From the NCBI RefSeq assembly GCF_021432085.1, contig NZ_CP090366.1, positions 3,596,001 to 3,660,000 of the forward strand: a stretch of 64,000 bases of DNA, in the 5' to 3' direction. Numbering within the stretch: position 1 is the first letter of the stretch; each line of letters opens with the position of its first letter. Under the pieces are notes generated by a model. It did not search any database, was not told the origin of the DNA, and worked only from the letters and a program-made list of their open reading frames with translations. This DNA comes from Stutzerimonas kunmingensis (lineage in GTDB: Bacteria > Pseudomonadota > Gammaproteobacteria > Pseudomonadales > Pseudomonadaceae). Below are positions 32,292 to 39,230 of the stretch, piece by piece. Both the position numbers and the translations under genes were made by a program.

Positions 32292-32996
32292 ATGCAGCCA
32301 ACTCTCTTCCGCAGTGCAGCCCTCATGGCGCTGATCACCAGCCTCGTCAGCCTGCCCGCCATGGCCGAGGAACCACGCTACAACCAGGTCGCCCTGCGCG
32401 CCGAGGTCAGCAGCGAAGTGGCCCATGACCGCATGCACGTCACGCTCTACAGCGAAGCACAACACAACGACCCCGCCCAGCTCGCGGCAGAGACCACCCG
32501 CGCGCTGAACCAGGCGCTGCAGACCGCTCGGCAGAGCAAGGATGTGATCGTCAGCCAGGGCAGCCGCAACAGCTATCCAATCTATGACGACAAGGGCCAG
32601 CAGATCTCCGGCTGGCGGGAGCGTGCCGAGCTGCGCCTGGAGAGCGGCAACTTTGCCAGCCTGTCGAAGCTGACCGCCGAGCTGATGAAGAGCCTGAAGA
32701 TGAGCAGCATGCATTTCAGTGTCTCCGACCCGATCCGCAAGCAGAACGAGGATGCCCTGCTCAAGGAGGCGGTCGCCGCGTTCCAGGCGCGCGCCCAACT
32801 CGCGACCGAAGCGCTCGGCGGCAGCGGTTACAAGCTGGTGAGCCTCAACCTCAACGGCGGCGGATTTCAACCTGTCATGCGCAGCAGCGCGATGAAGATG
32901 GACATGATGGAGTCGGCACCCATCCCTGAAATCGAAGCGGGCACTCGCCAGGTCACGATCAACGCCGACGGCGTCATCGAAGTTCAGATGCCGTGA
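32292..32996 (+). CDS. SIMPL-domain (DUF541) periplasmic protein
   Basis: This 234-residue protein has a cleavable signal peptide (about 25 residues, ending PAMA) followed by one SIMPL/DUF541 domain starting YNQVALRAEVSSEV. E. coli YggE is a member and lowers oxidative stress, but the biochemical role is unknown. It is divergent from roxS over a 152-base gap, so the redox regulator could control it; no operator is obvious. Confidence 0.82.
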   Translation: MQPTLFRSAALMALITSLVSLPAMAEEPRYNQVALRAEVSSEVAHDRMHVTLYSEAQHNDPAQLAAETTRALNQALQTARQSKDVIVSQGSRNSYPIYDDKGQQISGWRERAELRLESGNFASLSKLTAELMKSLKMSSMHFSVSDPIRKQNEDALLKEAVAAFQARAQLATEALGGSGYKLVSLNLNGGGFQPVMRSSAMKMDMMESAPIPEIEAGTRQVTINADGVIEVQMP

Positions 32997-33019
32997 CCGA
33001 AACTGACCGTTCGGACCAC

Positions 33020-33041
33020 TTCTAAATATTCGCTTACAAAT
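33020..33041 (+). repeat. 22-bp direct repeat, copy 1, upstream of TonB receptor
   Basis: The sequence beginning TTCTAAATATTCG here recurs at 33110-33131 with 18 of 22 bases identical, 90 bp downstream. It lies just after the SIMPL gene stop. See the paired copy and the Fur-like core. Confidence 0.6.
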
Positions 33042-33042
33042 A

Positions 33043-33069
33043 GCCAGCCCGCGCTGTGCAAGGGCTGGC
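33043..33069 (+). terminator. Hairpin after SIMPL-domain gene
   Basis: GCCAGCCC (33043-33050) pairs perfectly with GGGCTGGC (33062-33069) across an 11-base loop. There is no T-tract. It lies between the two copies of the 22-bp direct repeat. Confidence 0.4.
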
Positions 33070-33109
33070 AACCGATTTGACGACCCAGATGAGAAATAAG
33101 CGCAGTAGA

Positions 33110-33131
33110 TTCTAAATTCTCGTTTACGAAT
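33110..33131 (+). repeat. 22-bp direct repeat, copy 2, abutting the Fur-like box
   Basis: This copy begins TTCTAAATTCTCG and matches the copy at 33020 at 18 of 22 positions. Its last two bases overlap the Fur-like core. The pair may be a duplicated binding site for the regulator of the downstream receptor. Confidence 0.6.
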
Positions 33132-33140
33132 GATTATCAT
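33130..33140 (+). promoter_or_regulatory. Candidate Fur box core
   Basis: ATGATTATCAT is an 11-bp palindrome that matches the centre of the Fur consensus (ATGATWATCAT). It lies 35 bases upstream of the TonB receptor start, where Fur would block transcription in iron-rich cells. The flanks do not extend the match well. Confidence 0.6.
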
Positions 33141-33174
33141 GCGGGCGCCAACGAGACGGCTACAAGGAGCCCGC

Positions 33175-35379
33175 ATGTCTACCCCCTTCGCACGTACCGC
33201 CCTGTCCTGCGCCATGATCGGCTGCAGCTGGACGGCTCTCGCCCAGAACGCGCCTGTCACGCTCAACGACACGGTCGTCAGCGCCTCCGGCTTCGAACAG
33301 AAGATCACCGAAGCACCGGCCAGCATCAGCGTCATCAGCCGTGAAGACCTGCAGCAGAAGCGCTACAACAACCTGGCGCAGGCACTGGGCGACGTGGAAG
33401 GCATCGATATCGGCCAGGGCACCGGCAAGACCGGCGGGCTCAACATCAGCATTCGCGGCATGCCCAGCCAGTACACCCTGATCCTCATCGACGGCCGTCG
33501 ACAGAACGCCGCAGGCAATGTCACGCCAAACGGCTTCAACGAAACCTCCACCAGCTTCATGCCGCCGCTGTCGGCCATCGAGCGCATCGAAGTGATCCGT
33601 GGCCCGATGTCGACGCTCTACGGCTCCGACGCCATGGGCGGGGTAATCAACATCATCACCCGCAAGGTGGGCAAGGAATGGACCGGCTCGGTGACACAGG
33701 ATTACACCTATCAGCAAGATCGCGACTTTGGCGACACCCGCAACACCAGTGTCTACGCCAGTGGTCCGCTGATCGACGGTCTGCTCGGCCTGCAGGTCCG
33801 CGGCAGCCTGTTCGATCGCCAGGAGTCGGATCTGAGTTACGGCAATGGCATTGATGTCAGCAAGCGCGGCCCCTCGCCCGTCGATGGTCGCAACCAGAAC
33901 ATCGGCGCCCGCCTGGCTCTGACCCCGCACCAGGACCACGACTTCGCGCTGGATATCGAGCGTGGACGGCAGGCATACAACAACGACGAATGCCAGCTCG
34001 GCACCCTCGATGGCTTGAACAGGGCTTGTACCGCACCGGACACCGCCGCGAACGGCTATGACGACGAGCTTCGCTTCGAGCGCGAACAGATCGCCCTCAC
34101 CCACACCGGTCGCCTCGGCTTCGGCACGCTGGATTCCAGCCTGATGCACAACACCACCGAAACCATCGGCCGAACCATTCCCGGCACCATCGGCGCGCCG
34201 ACCGCCGTGCCCGGCGCGGTCGGCGGGGACGATCGCGAGCTGGAGACCACCAATCTGGTCTTCGATACCAAACTCGTTGCCCCCATCGGCGACTCACACG
34301 TCGCTACCGTAGGCGGCCAATGGTGGAAGGCCGAAATGACCGATGGCATCGCCCAGACGGAATTCGAGCAGAAAACCTGGGCACTGTTTGCCGAGGATGA
34401 GTGGCGCCTGCGCGATGATCTGGCCCTGACCCTGGGCGCCCGCTATGACGACCACGAGTCCTTTGGTGGACATGTCAGCCCGCGGGCTTACCTGGTCTGG
34501 AACACCACCGACAACTGGACCCTCAAGGGTGGTATCAGCAAGGGCTACAAGACGCCGGACCTGAACGACCTGCATGGCGGCATCAATGGCGTAACCGGCC
34601 AGGGCACCATCATCACCATCGGTAACCCGGACCTAGACCCCGAAACGACCACCAGTACCGAGATCGGTGCCTATTTCGACAGTCTGACCGGCTTCAGCGC
34701 CAACGCCACGCTGTTCCACAACAAGTTCAAGGACAAGATCGCCAGCGGCGACCCGATCACCGACCCACTGTGCGCGGGCAACAACAATGGCACTTGCTCG
34801 CAGCAGATCAACGTCGACGAAGCGGTAACCCGTGGCCTGGAGCTGGCTGGCAGCTGGCAGTTCGCACCAGCCTGGAAACTGAGCGCCAACTACACCTACA
34901 CCGATAGCGAGCAGAAGAGTGGCGATAACCAGGGAGAGCCGCTGACCAACACGCCCGAACACCTGGCCAACGCCAAACTCGACTGGCAGACCACCGACCG
35001 CCTGGGCCTGTGGCTGAAGAGCGAGTACCGCGGCGAGCGCGCGCGCTTCACCTCCAGCTACGAGAATCTCGCTAACGCCAACGGCAGCTACTCCACCAGC
35101 CAGTCGATCTACGACACGCTGGGCAAGAACGCCAAGGCATACACACTGTTTCACCTGGGCGGGTCGTATCGGGCTACGGAGAACCTGACGCTCAACGCGA
35201 CGATCTACAACCTCTTCGACAAGGACTTCGTCGACGGCAAGGCCTACACCACCTACTCCAATGGCGGGAGCGCAAACGGCACGGCCTACGGCACCGACTA
35301 CAGCCACTCCGGCGCCGCCACCACCGGTATCGTGGAAGAAGGCCGCCGCCTGTGGCTGTCAGCCAACCTGACCTTCTGA
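33175..35379 (+). CDS. TonB-dependent receptor, CirA/FepA-like
   Basis: The 734-residue protein has a signal peptide (cleavage near ALAQ, residue 22), a plug domain (about 35-160, with IRGMPSQYTLILIDGRR) and a 22-strand barrel ending in the C-terminal Phe needed for insertion. The plug resembles the CirA/FepA catecholate group; the ligand cannot be fixed from sequence. I chose the ATG at 33175 because it has AAGGAG upstream, while the earlier in-frame ATG lies inside the Fur-like box. It heads a run with PepSY, DUF2271, DUF4198 and flavoprotein genes. Confidence 0.88.
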   Translation: MSTPFARTALSCAMIGCSWTALAQNAPVTLNDTVVSASGFEQKITEAPASISVISREDLQQKRYNNLAQALGDVEGIDIGQGTGKTGGLNISIRGMPSQYTLILIDGRRQNAAGNVTPNGFNETSTSFMPPLSAIERIEVIRGPMSTLYGSDAMGGVINIITRKVGKEWTGSVTQDYTYQQDRDFGDTRNTSVYASGPLIDGLLGLQVRGSLFDRQESDLSYGNGIDVSKRGPSPVDGRNQNIGARLALTPHQDHDFALDIERGRQAYNNDECQLGTLDGLNRACTAPDTAANGYDDELRFEREQIALTHTGRLGFGTLDSSLMHNTTETIGRTIPGTIGAPTAVPGAVGGDDRELETTNLVFDTKLVAPIGDSHVATVGGQWWKAEMTDGIAQTEFEQKTWALFAEDEWRLRDDLALTLGARYDDHESFGGHVSPRAYLVWNTTDNWTLKGGISKGYKTPDLNDLHGGINGVTGQGTIITIGNPDLDPETTTSTEIGAYFDSLTGFSANATLFHNKFKDKIASGDPITDPLCAGNNNGTCSQQINVDEAVTRGLELAGSWQFAPAWKLSANYTYTDSEQKSGDNQGEPLTNTPEHLANAKLDWQTTDRLGLWLKSEYRGERARFTSSYENLANANGSYSTSQSIYDTLGKNAKAYTLFHLGGSYRATENLTLNATIYNLFDKDFVDGKAYTTYSNGGSANGTAYGTDYSHSGAATTGIVEEGRRLWLSANLTF

Positions 35380-35393
35380 CCTGAAGGCGACAA

Positions 35394-35422
35394 AACAGAG
35401 CCGGGATCATCCCGGCTCTGTT
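35394..35422 (+). terminator. Intrinsic terminator after TonB receptor
   Basis: AACAGAGCCGGG and CCCGGCTCTGTT form a perfect 12-bp stem around a 5-base loop, followed by a T-rich stretch (GTTTCTC). It would reduce but may not abolish read-through into the PepSY gene, which starts 116 bases later. Confidence 0.75.
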
Positions 35423-35537
35423 GTTTCTCGCCCATACGGATCATGAAAAACGCGAATGTATGCTGTTTGTAAATCTTTAGCATCGCCGCGTCAGTCGCCC
35501 TAGAATTCGCCCACCCTCCCTTACGCCAAGGACCACC

Positions 35538-36131
35538 ATGCATATCTGGCTCGGCACTCTGCGCCAATGGCACTGGATCAGCTCCGCGCTGTGCCTGATT
35601 GGCATGCTGCTGTTCGCGGTCACCGGCATCACCCTCAACCATGCCGGCCAAATCGAAAGCAAACCGCAGGTGCAAAGCCGCGCCGCGCAGCTCCCCGAGC
35701 CGGTGCTCGCCAAACTGCAAGCCGAAGTGCCCGAGTCGGGTCTGCCCGTCGAGCTGCGCGAGTGGCTGGAGCAGACGCTGGACATTCGCCTGGCCGGGCG
35801 TGAGGCCGAGTGGAGCGATGGCGAACTCTACGTCGCCCTGCCCCGTCCTGGCGGCGATGCCTGGCTGAGTCTGAGCCTGGAAAGCGGCGAGCTGGAATAC
35901 GAGTCGACCGATCGCGGCTGGATCGCCTACTTCAACGACCTGCACAAGGGTCGCCACAGCGGCGAAGCCTGGAGCTGGTTCATCGATCTGTTTGCCGTTG
36001 CCTGTGTGGTGTTCAGCCTCACCGGCCTGCTGCTCCTGCAACGCCATGCCGGCAATCGCCCCGGCACCTGGCCACTGGTTGGCCTGGGGCTGGTGATTCC
36101 GCTGCTACTGGCGCTGCTCTTCATTCATTAA
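35538..36131 (+). CDS. PepSY-associated TM-helix membrane protein
   Basis: The 197-residue protein has an N-terminal helix (about 13-36), a periplasmic domain (about 40-145) and two C-terminal helices (about 152-169 and 178-196). The segment NDLHKGRHSGEAWSWFIDL is the recognisable PepSY-TM signature; its histidines could hold heme or metal. Related domains form the membrane half of ferric-siderophore reductases such as FoxB, PiuB and FpvG. It is followed 9 bases later by the DUF2271 gene. Confidence 0.82.
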   Translation: MHIWLGTLRQWHWISSALCLIGMLLFAVTGITLNHAGQIESKPQVQSRAAQLPEPVLAKLQAEVPESGLPVELREWLEQTLDIRLAGREAEWSDGELYVALPRPGGDAWLSLSLESGELEYESTDRGWIAYFNDLHKGRHSGEAWSWFIDLFAVACVVFSLTGLLLLQRHAGNRPGTWPLVGLGLVIPLLLALLFIH

Positions 36132-36140
36132 GGACTGCTC

Positions 36141-36650
36141 ATGCGTAAACGCCTGTTGTTCCCCCTCGCCCTGCTTAGCGCCCCGCTACACGCGGCGGAC
36201 CTGCAGCTGGACGTGGAAATCCCCCGCCTGGATGTCGCCGAGTACCACCGCCCCTATGTCGCCATCTGGCTCGAGCGCCCGGACCAGAGCCACGTTGCCA
36301 ATCTGGCGGTGTGGTACGACACCAAGCTCAAGGACAAGGAAGGTGAAAAGTGGCTCAAGGACCTGCGTCAGTGGTGGCGCCGTAGCGGCCGCAGCCTGGA
36401 AATGCCGGTTGATGGCGTCAGCGGCGCCACCCGTGCCGTGGGCAGCCACAGCCTGAAGTTTTCTGACAAGCAGGCGCCGTTCAAAACGCTGGAGGCCGGC
36501 GAGTACCGCGTGGTGGTCGAAGCCGCCCGTGAGGTCGGTGGCCGCGAGCTGCTGCGCGTCCCATTCAGCTGGCCGCCCCAGCAGAACGCCGAACATCAAG
36601 CCCAGGGCAAGAGTGAGCTGGGCGCCATCAATCTCACGCTGACCCCATGA
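36141..36650 (+). CDS. DUF2271 periplasmic protein
   Basis: This 169-residue protein has a short signal peptide (about 18 residues, ending PLHA) and then a single DUF2271 domain. Characteristic elements are YVAIWLERPDQSHVANLAVWY and the DGVSGATRAVG segment. DUF2271 genes are typically found with PepSY and TonB receptor genes, and a role in periplasmic flavin or iron handling is only an inference. It lies 9 bases after the PepSY gene and 14 bases before the DUF4198 start. Confidence 0.8.
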   Translation: MRKRLLFPLALLSAPLHAADLQLDVEIPRLDVAEYHRPYVAIWLERPDQSHVANLAVWYDTKLKDKEGEKWLKDLRQWWRRSGRSLEMPVDGVSGATRAVGSHSLKFSDKQAPFKTLEAGEYRVVVEAAREVGGRELLRVPFSWPPQQNAEHQAQGKSELGAINLTLTP

Positions 36651-36664
36651 ACAGGAAGCACGCC

Positions 36665-37540
36665 ATGAAACCCGTCATCAAATGGACCGCCCTGGCCCTC
36701 GCCGTCTGCCTGCCGCTTTCGGCCCAGGCCCACCGCGCCTGGATGCTACCTTCGGCCACCGTGCTCTCGGGTGAAGAGCCTTGGATCACCGTCGACGCCG
36801 CGGTTTCCAACGACCTGTTCTATTTCGAACACGTGCCGATGCGCCTCAAGGGTATCGGCGAGGCAGCCCAGGCGCCGGCAGGTGGCCCGCCCGGCATGCG
36901 CGGTCGGCCGGTTCCGGAGCTGCAGGTCATCGCCCCGGATGGCTCCAAGGTCGCGGTACAGAACGGCGCCATCGGCCGCTACCGCAGTACCTTCGATGTG
37001 CAGCTGAGCCAGAAGGGCACCTACAAGCTGGCGGTCGCCAACAACGGCCTGTTCGCCAGCTGGAAGGAGAACGGCCAGATGCGCCGCTGGATGGGCACCC
37101 CGGAAAGCTTCGCCAAGGACGTCCCGGCCAAGGCCGAAGGTCTCAAGGTCAGCCAGACCAGCAACCGCATGGAAGTGTTCGTGACCTCCGGTGCGCCAAG
37201 CACTGACGTACTCGCGCCCAGCGGCCAGGGCCTGGAACTCAAGCCCGTCACCCACCCCAACGACCTGTTCGCCGGCGAAGCGGCGGAGTTCGTCTTTCTG
37301 CTCGATGGCAAGCCGGCCGCGGATGTCGAGATCAGCGTGATCCCGGGCGGCAACCGCTACCGCGACCAACTGGGGGAGATCAGGACGAAAACCGACAAGG
37401 CCGGTAAGGCCAGCATCACCTGGCCGGAAGCTGGCATGTACTGGCTGGAAGCCGAGCTCACTACCGACAAGGGCGTCAGCAAGCCGGCCACCGAGCGCCG
37501 CGCCAGCTACAGCGCAACCCTGGAAGTGCTGGCGCCCTGA
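36665..37540 (+). CDS. DUF4198 periplasmic protein with N-terminal histidine
   Basis: The 291-residue protein has a signal peptide predicted to cleave after SAQA, leaving mature residue 1 as His (HRAWMLPSATV). DUF4198 is the domain of NikM-like metal-uptake proteins; it has an immunoglobulin-like beta fold, and the C-terminal half looks like a carboxypeptidase-regulatory-type beta domain. An N-terminal His is a common copper or nickel ligand. The ATG at 36665 has AGGAAG upstream; an ATG six codons earlier overlaps the DUF2271 stop. Confidence 0.8.
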   Translation: MKPVIKWTALALAVCLPLSAQAHRAWMLPSATVLSGEEPWITVDAAVSNDLFYFEHVPMRLKGIGEAAQAPAGGPPGMRGRPVPELQVIAPDGSKVAVQNGAIGRYRSTFDVQLSQKGTYKLAVANNGLFASWKENGQMRRWMGTPESFAKDVPAKAEGLKVSQTSNRMEVFVTSGAPSTDVLAPSGQGLELKPVTHPNDLFAGEAAEFVFLLDGKPAADVEISVIPGGNRYRDQLGEIRTKTDKAGKASITWPEAGMYWLEAELTTDKGVSKPATERRASYSATLEVLAP

Positions 37541-37549
37541 CGCCAGCCC

Positions 37550-37577
37550 GCTGCCTGAGCACTGACGCTCAGGCAGC
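37550..37577 (+). other. Strong hairpin between DUF4198 and flavoprotein genes
   Basis: GCTGCCTGAGC (37550-37560) and GCTCAGGCAGC (37567-37577) form a perfect 11-bp stem with a 6-base loop. No T-tract follows. It may attenuate or stabilise the transcript inside the operon. Confidence 0.5.
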
Positions 37578-37610
37578 GCGCTACCGCATTCCCCGCAACG
37601 AGTCCGCTTC

Positions 37611-39170
37611 TTGCCCAGACCTTTCCAATCCGTCCGGCGCTTGTCGCCGCTGCTCGGCTGTCTCGCGGTCGCTGCGCTGCTGCTGTGGTGGCAGCCGCCG
37701 CGAGCGATCAGCGCTGCCGTGGTCGTCCTCATCTATCTGGCCATGTCGCTGTATTGCTGGCATGGCCAGTTACCCCGCAAAGCAGCATCTACCGACGCGA
37801 CCTCGGCGCTTGTGGTGACCTATGCCAGCCAGGGCGGGCAAGCCCGGCTCTATGCCGAGCGCAGTGCTGAGCAGCTTCGCGAAGCTGGCCTGAACGTGCA
37901 GCTGCTGCCGCTGAATGCGCTGGAGCCGAGCCAGCTGCCAGCGCTGCGCATCCTGTTCGTCGTCAGCACCTATGGCGAAGGCGAGGCGCCGGACGACGGC
38001 GCGCGTTTCGAGCGGCGCCTGAGCACGGCAAACCTGCAGCTGCAGGACCTCGAGTATGCCGTGCTGGCCTTTGGTGATCGCCAGTACCGCCATTTCTGTG
38101 CGTTCGGCCAGCGTCTGGATGAACGAATGCGCCAATGCGGCGCCACGCCACTGTTCGATCGCCTGGAGGCTGACCGAGCCGATCCCGGCGTGCTGCGTCA
38201 CTGGCAACAGCAGCTGGCCCATTTAAGTGGCAACAGCGATTTCAGCGACTGGCTGCCGGCGCCCTATCGGCACTGGCAGCTCACCGAGCGCCGCTGCCTC
38301 AACCCCGGCAGTGCCGGCGCGCCAGTGCAGCATCTGACGCTCGTGCCAGTCGACGATCAGCAATGCTGGCGCGCCGGCGATATCGTCGAGGTCGGCCCGC
38401 AGCACGAACTGGCCCGCATGGAACGCTTGCTGCAGCAGCTGGGTCTCGACCCGCAGCAGCGGCTCGATGGCCAGCGTCTGGCAAGCCAGCTGGCCGGACT
38501 ACGCCTGCCGGACCTCGACGTGTTGCGCACGCTCGACCTGCCCGCCTTGCTGGCCCTGCCGCCCTTGCCGCACCGCGAATACTCCATCGCCTCGATACCC
38601 TCGGACGGCGCCGTGCAGCTGGTGGTGCGCGAAGCTCGTCATCCGGACGGCACGCTCGGCCTCGGCTCCGGCTGGCTGTGCCGTCACGCGGCGATTGGCG
38701 AGCGGATCGCCCTGCGCATCCGCAGCAACCCCGGTTTTCATGGGCCCTCGGTCGATACACCGCTGATCCTGATCGGCAACGGCACCGGGATCGCCGGATT
38801 GCGCGCGCACCTGCGCGAACGCGCAGCCGCTCCCCAAGGCTCACGCAGCTGGCTGCTGTTCGGCGAACGCAACGCCGCCCACGACTTCTTCTTTCGAGAC
38901 GAACTGCAGCATTGGCTCGACAGCGGCCTGCTGGAGCGGCTGGACCTGGCGTTCTCTCGTGACCAGCCGGAGAAGCGCTATGTGCAGCAAGTCCTGCGGG
39001 ACGCGGCCGACGACCTGCGCCGCTGGATCGACCAGGGCGCCGCGATCTACGTTTGCGGCAGCCTGGAAGGCATGGGGCAGGAAGTGCAGCAGATCCTGCT
39101 CGGTCTGCTCGGCCAGGCGCGGCTGGAACAGCTGAGCGAGCAGGGACGCTATCGCCGCGACCTGTATTGA
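37611..39170 (+). CDS. Membrane-anchored flavodoxin / ferredoxin-NADP reductase-type protein (PiuB-like C-terminal module)
   Basis: This 519-residue protein starts with two short membrane helices (about 12-27 and 32-48). A flavodoxin domain follows (about 60-200, FMN loop TYASQGGQA), then an FAD domain with the RxYS motif in REYSIAS (about 323) and an NADPH domain (GNGTGIAGL near 387, YVCGSLEGMG near 482). The architecture is that of sulfite reductase flavoprotein and cytochrome-P450 reductase. In PiuB/FoxB the same modules follow a PepSY membrane part in one chain; here the PepSY part is a separate gene. The TTG start is uncertain. Confidence 0.8.
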   Translation: MPRPFQSVRRLSPLLGCLAVAALLLWWQPPRAISAAVVVLIYLAMSLYCWHGQLPRKAASTDATSALVVTYASQGGQARLYAERSAEQLREAGLNVQLLPLNALEPSQLPALRILFVVSTYGEGEAPDDGARFERRLSTANLQLQDLEYAVLAFGDRQYRHFCAFGQRLDERMRQCGATPLFDRLEADRADPGVLRHWQQQLAHLSGNSDFSDWLPAPYRHWQLTERRCLNPGSAGAPVQHLTLVPVDDQQCWRAGDIVEVGPQHELARMERLLQQLGLDPQQRLDGQRLASQLAGLRLPDLDVLRTLDLPALLALPPLPHREYSIASIPSDGAVQLVVREARHPDGTLGLGSGWLCRHAAIGERIALRIRSNPGFHGPSVDTPLILIGNGTGIAGLRAHLRERAAAPQGSRSWLLFGERNAAHDFFFRDELQHWLDSGLLERLDLAFSRDQPEKRYVQQVLRDAADDLRRWIDQGAAIYVCGSLEGMGQEVQQILLGLLGQARLEQLSEQGRYRRDLY

Positions 39171-39183
39171 TGTCCGCCATAAC

Positions 39184-39215
39184 GACAAAGGCCGCTTCGA
39201 AGAGCGGCCTTTGTC
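39184..39215. terminator. Bidirectional terminator between flavoprotein gene and piuA
   Basis: GACAAAGGCCGC and GCGGCCTTTGTC form a perfect 12-bp stem with an 8-base loop, followed by ATTTTC on the plus strand. It lies between two convergent genes. Confidence 0.8.
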
Positions 39216-39230
39216 ATTTTCACAGCGGGA

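Noticed and set aside
33130-33174. Earlier ATG for the CirA/FepA-like receptor
   Set aside because: It lies within the Fur-like box and lacks a ribosome site; the ATG at 33175 has AAGGAG and a proper signal peptide.
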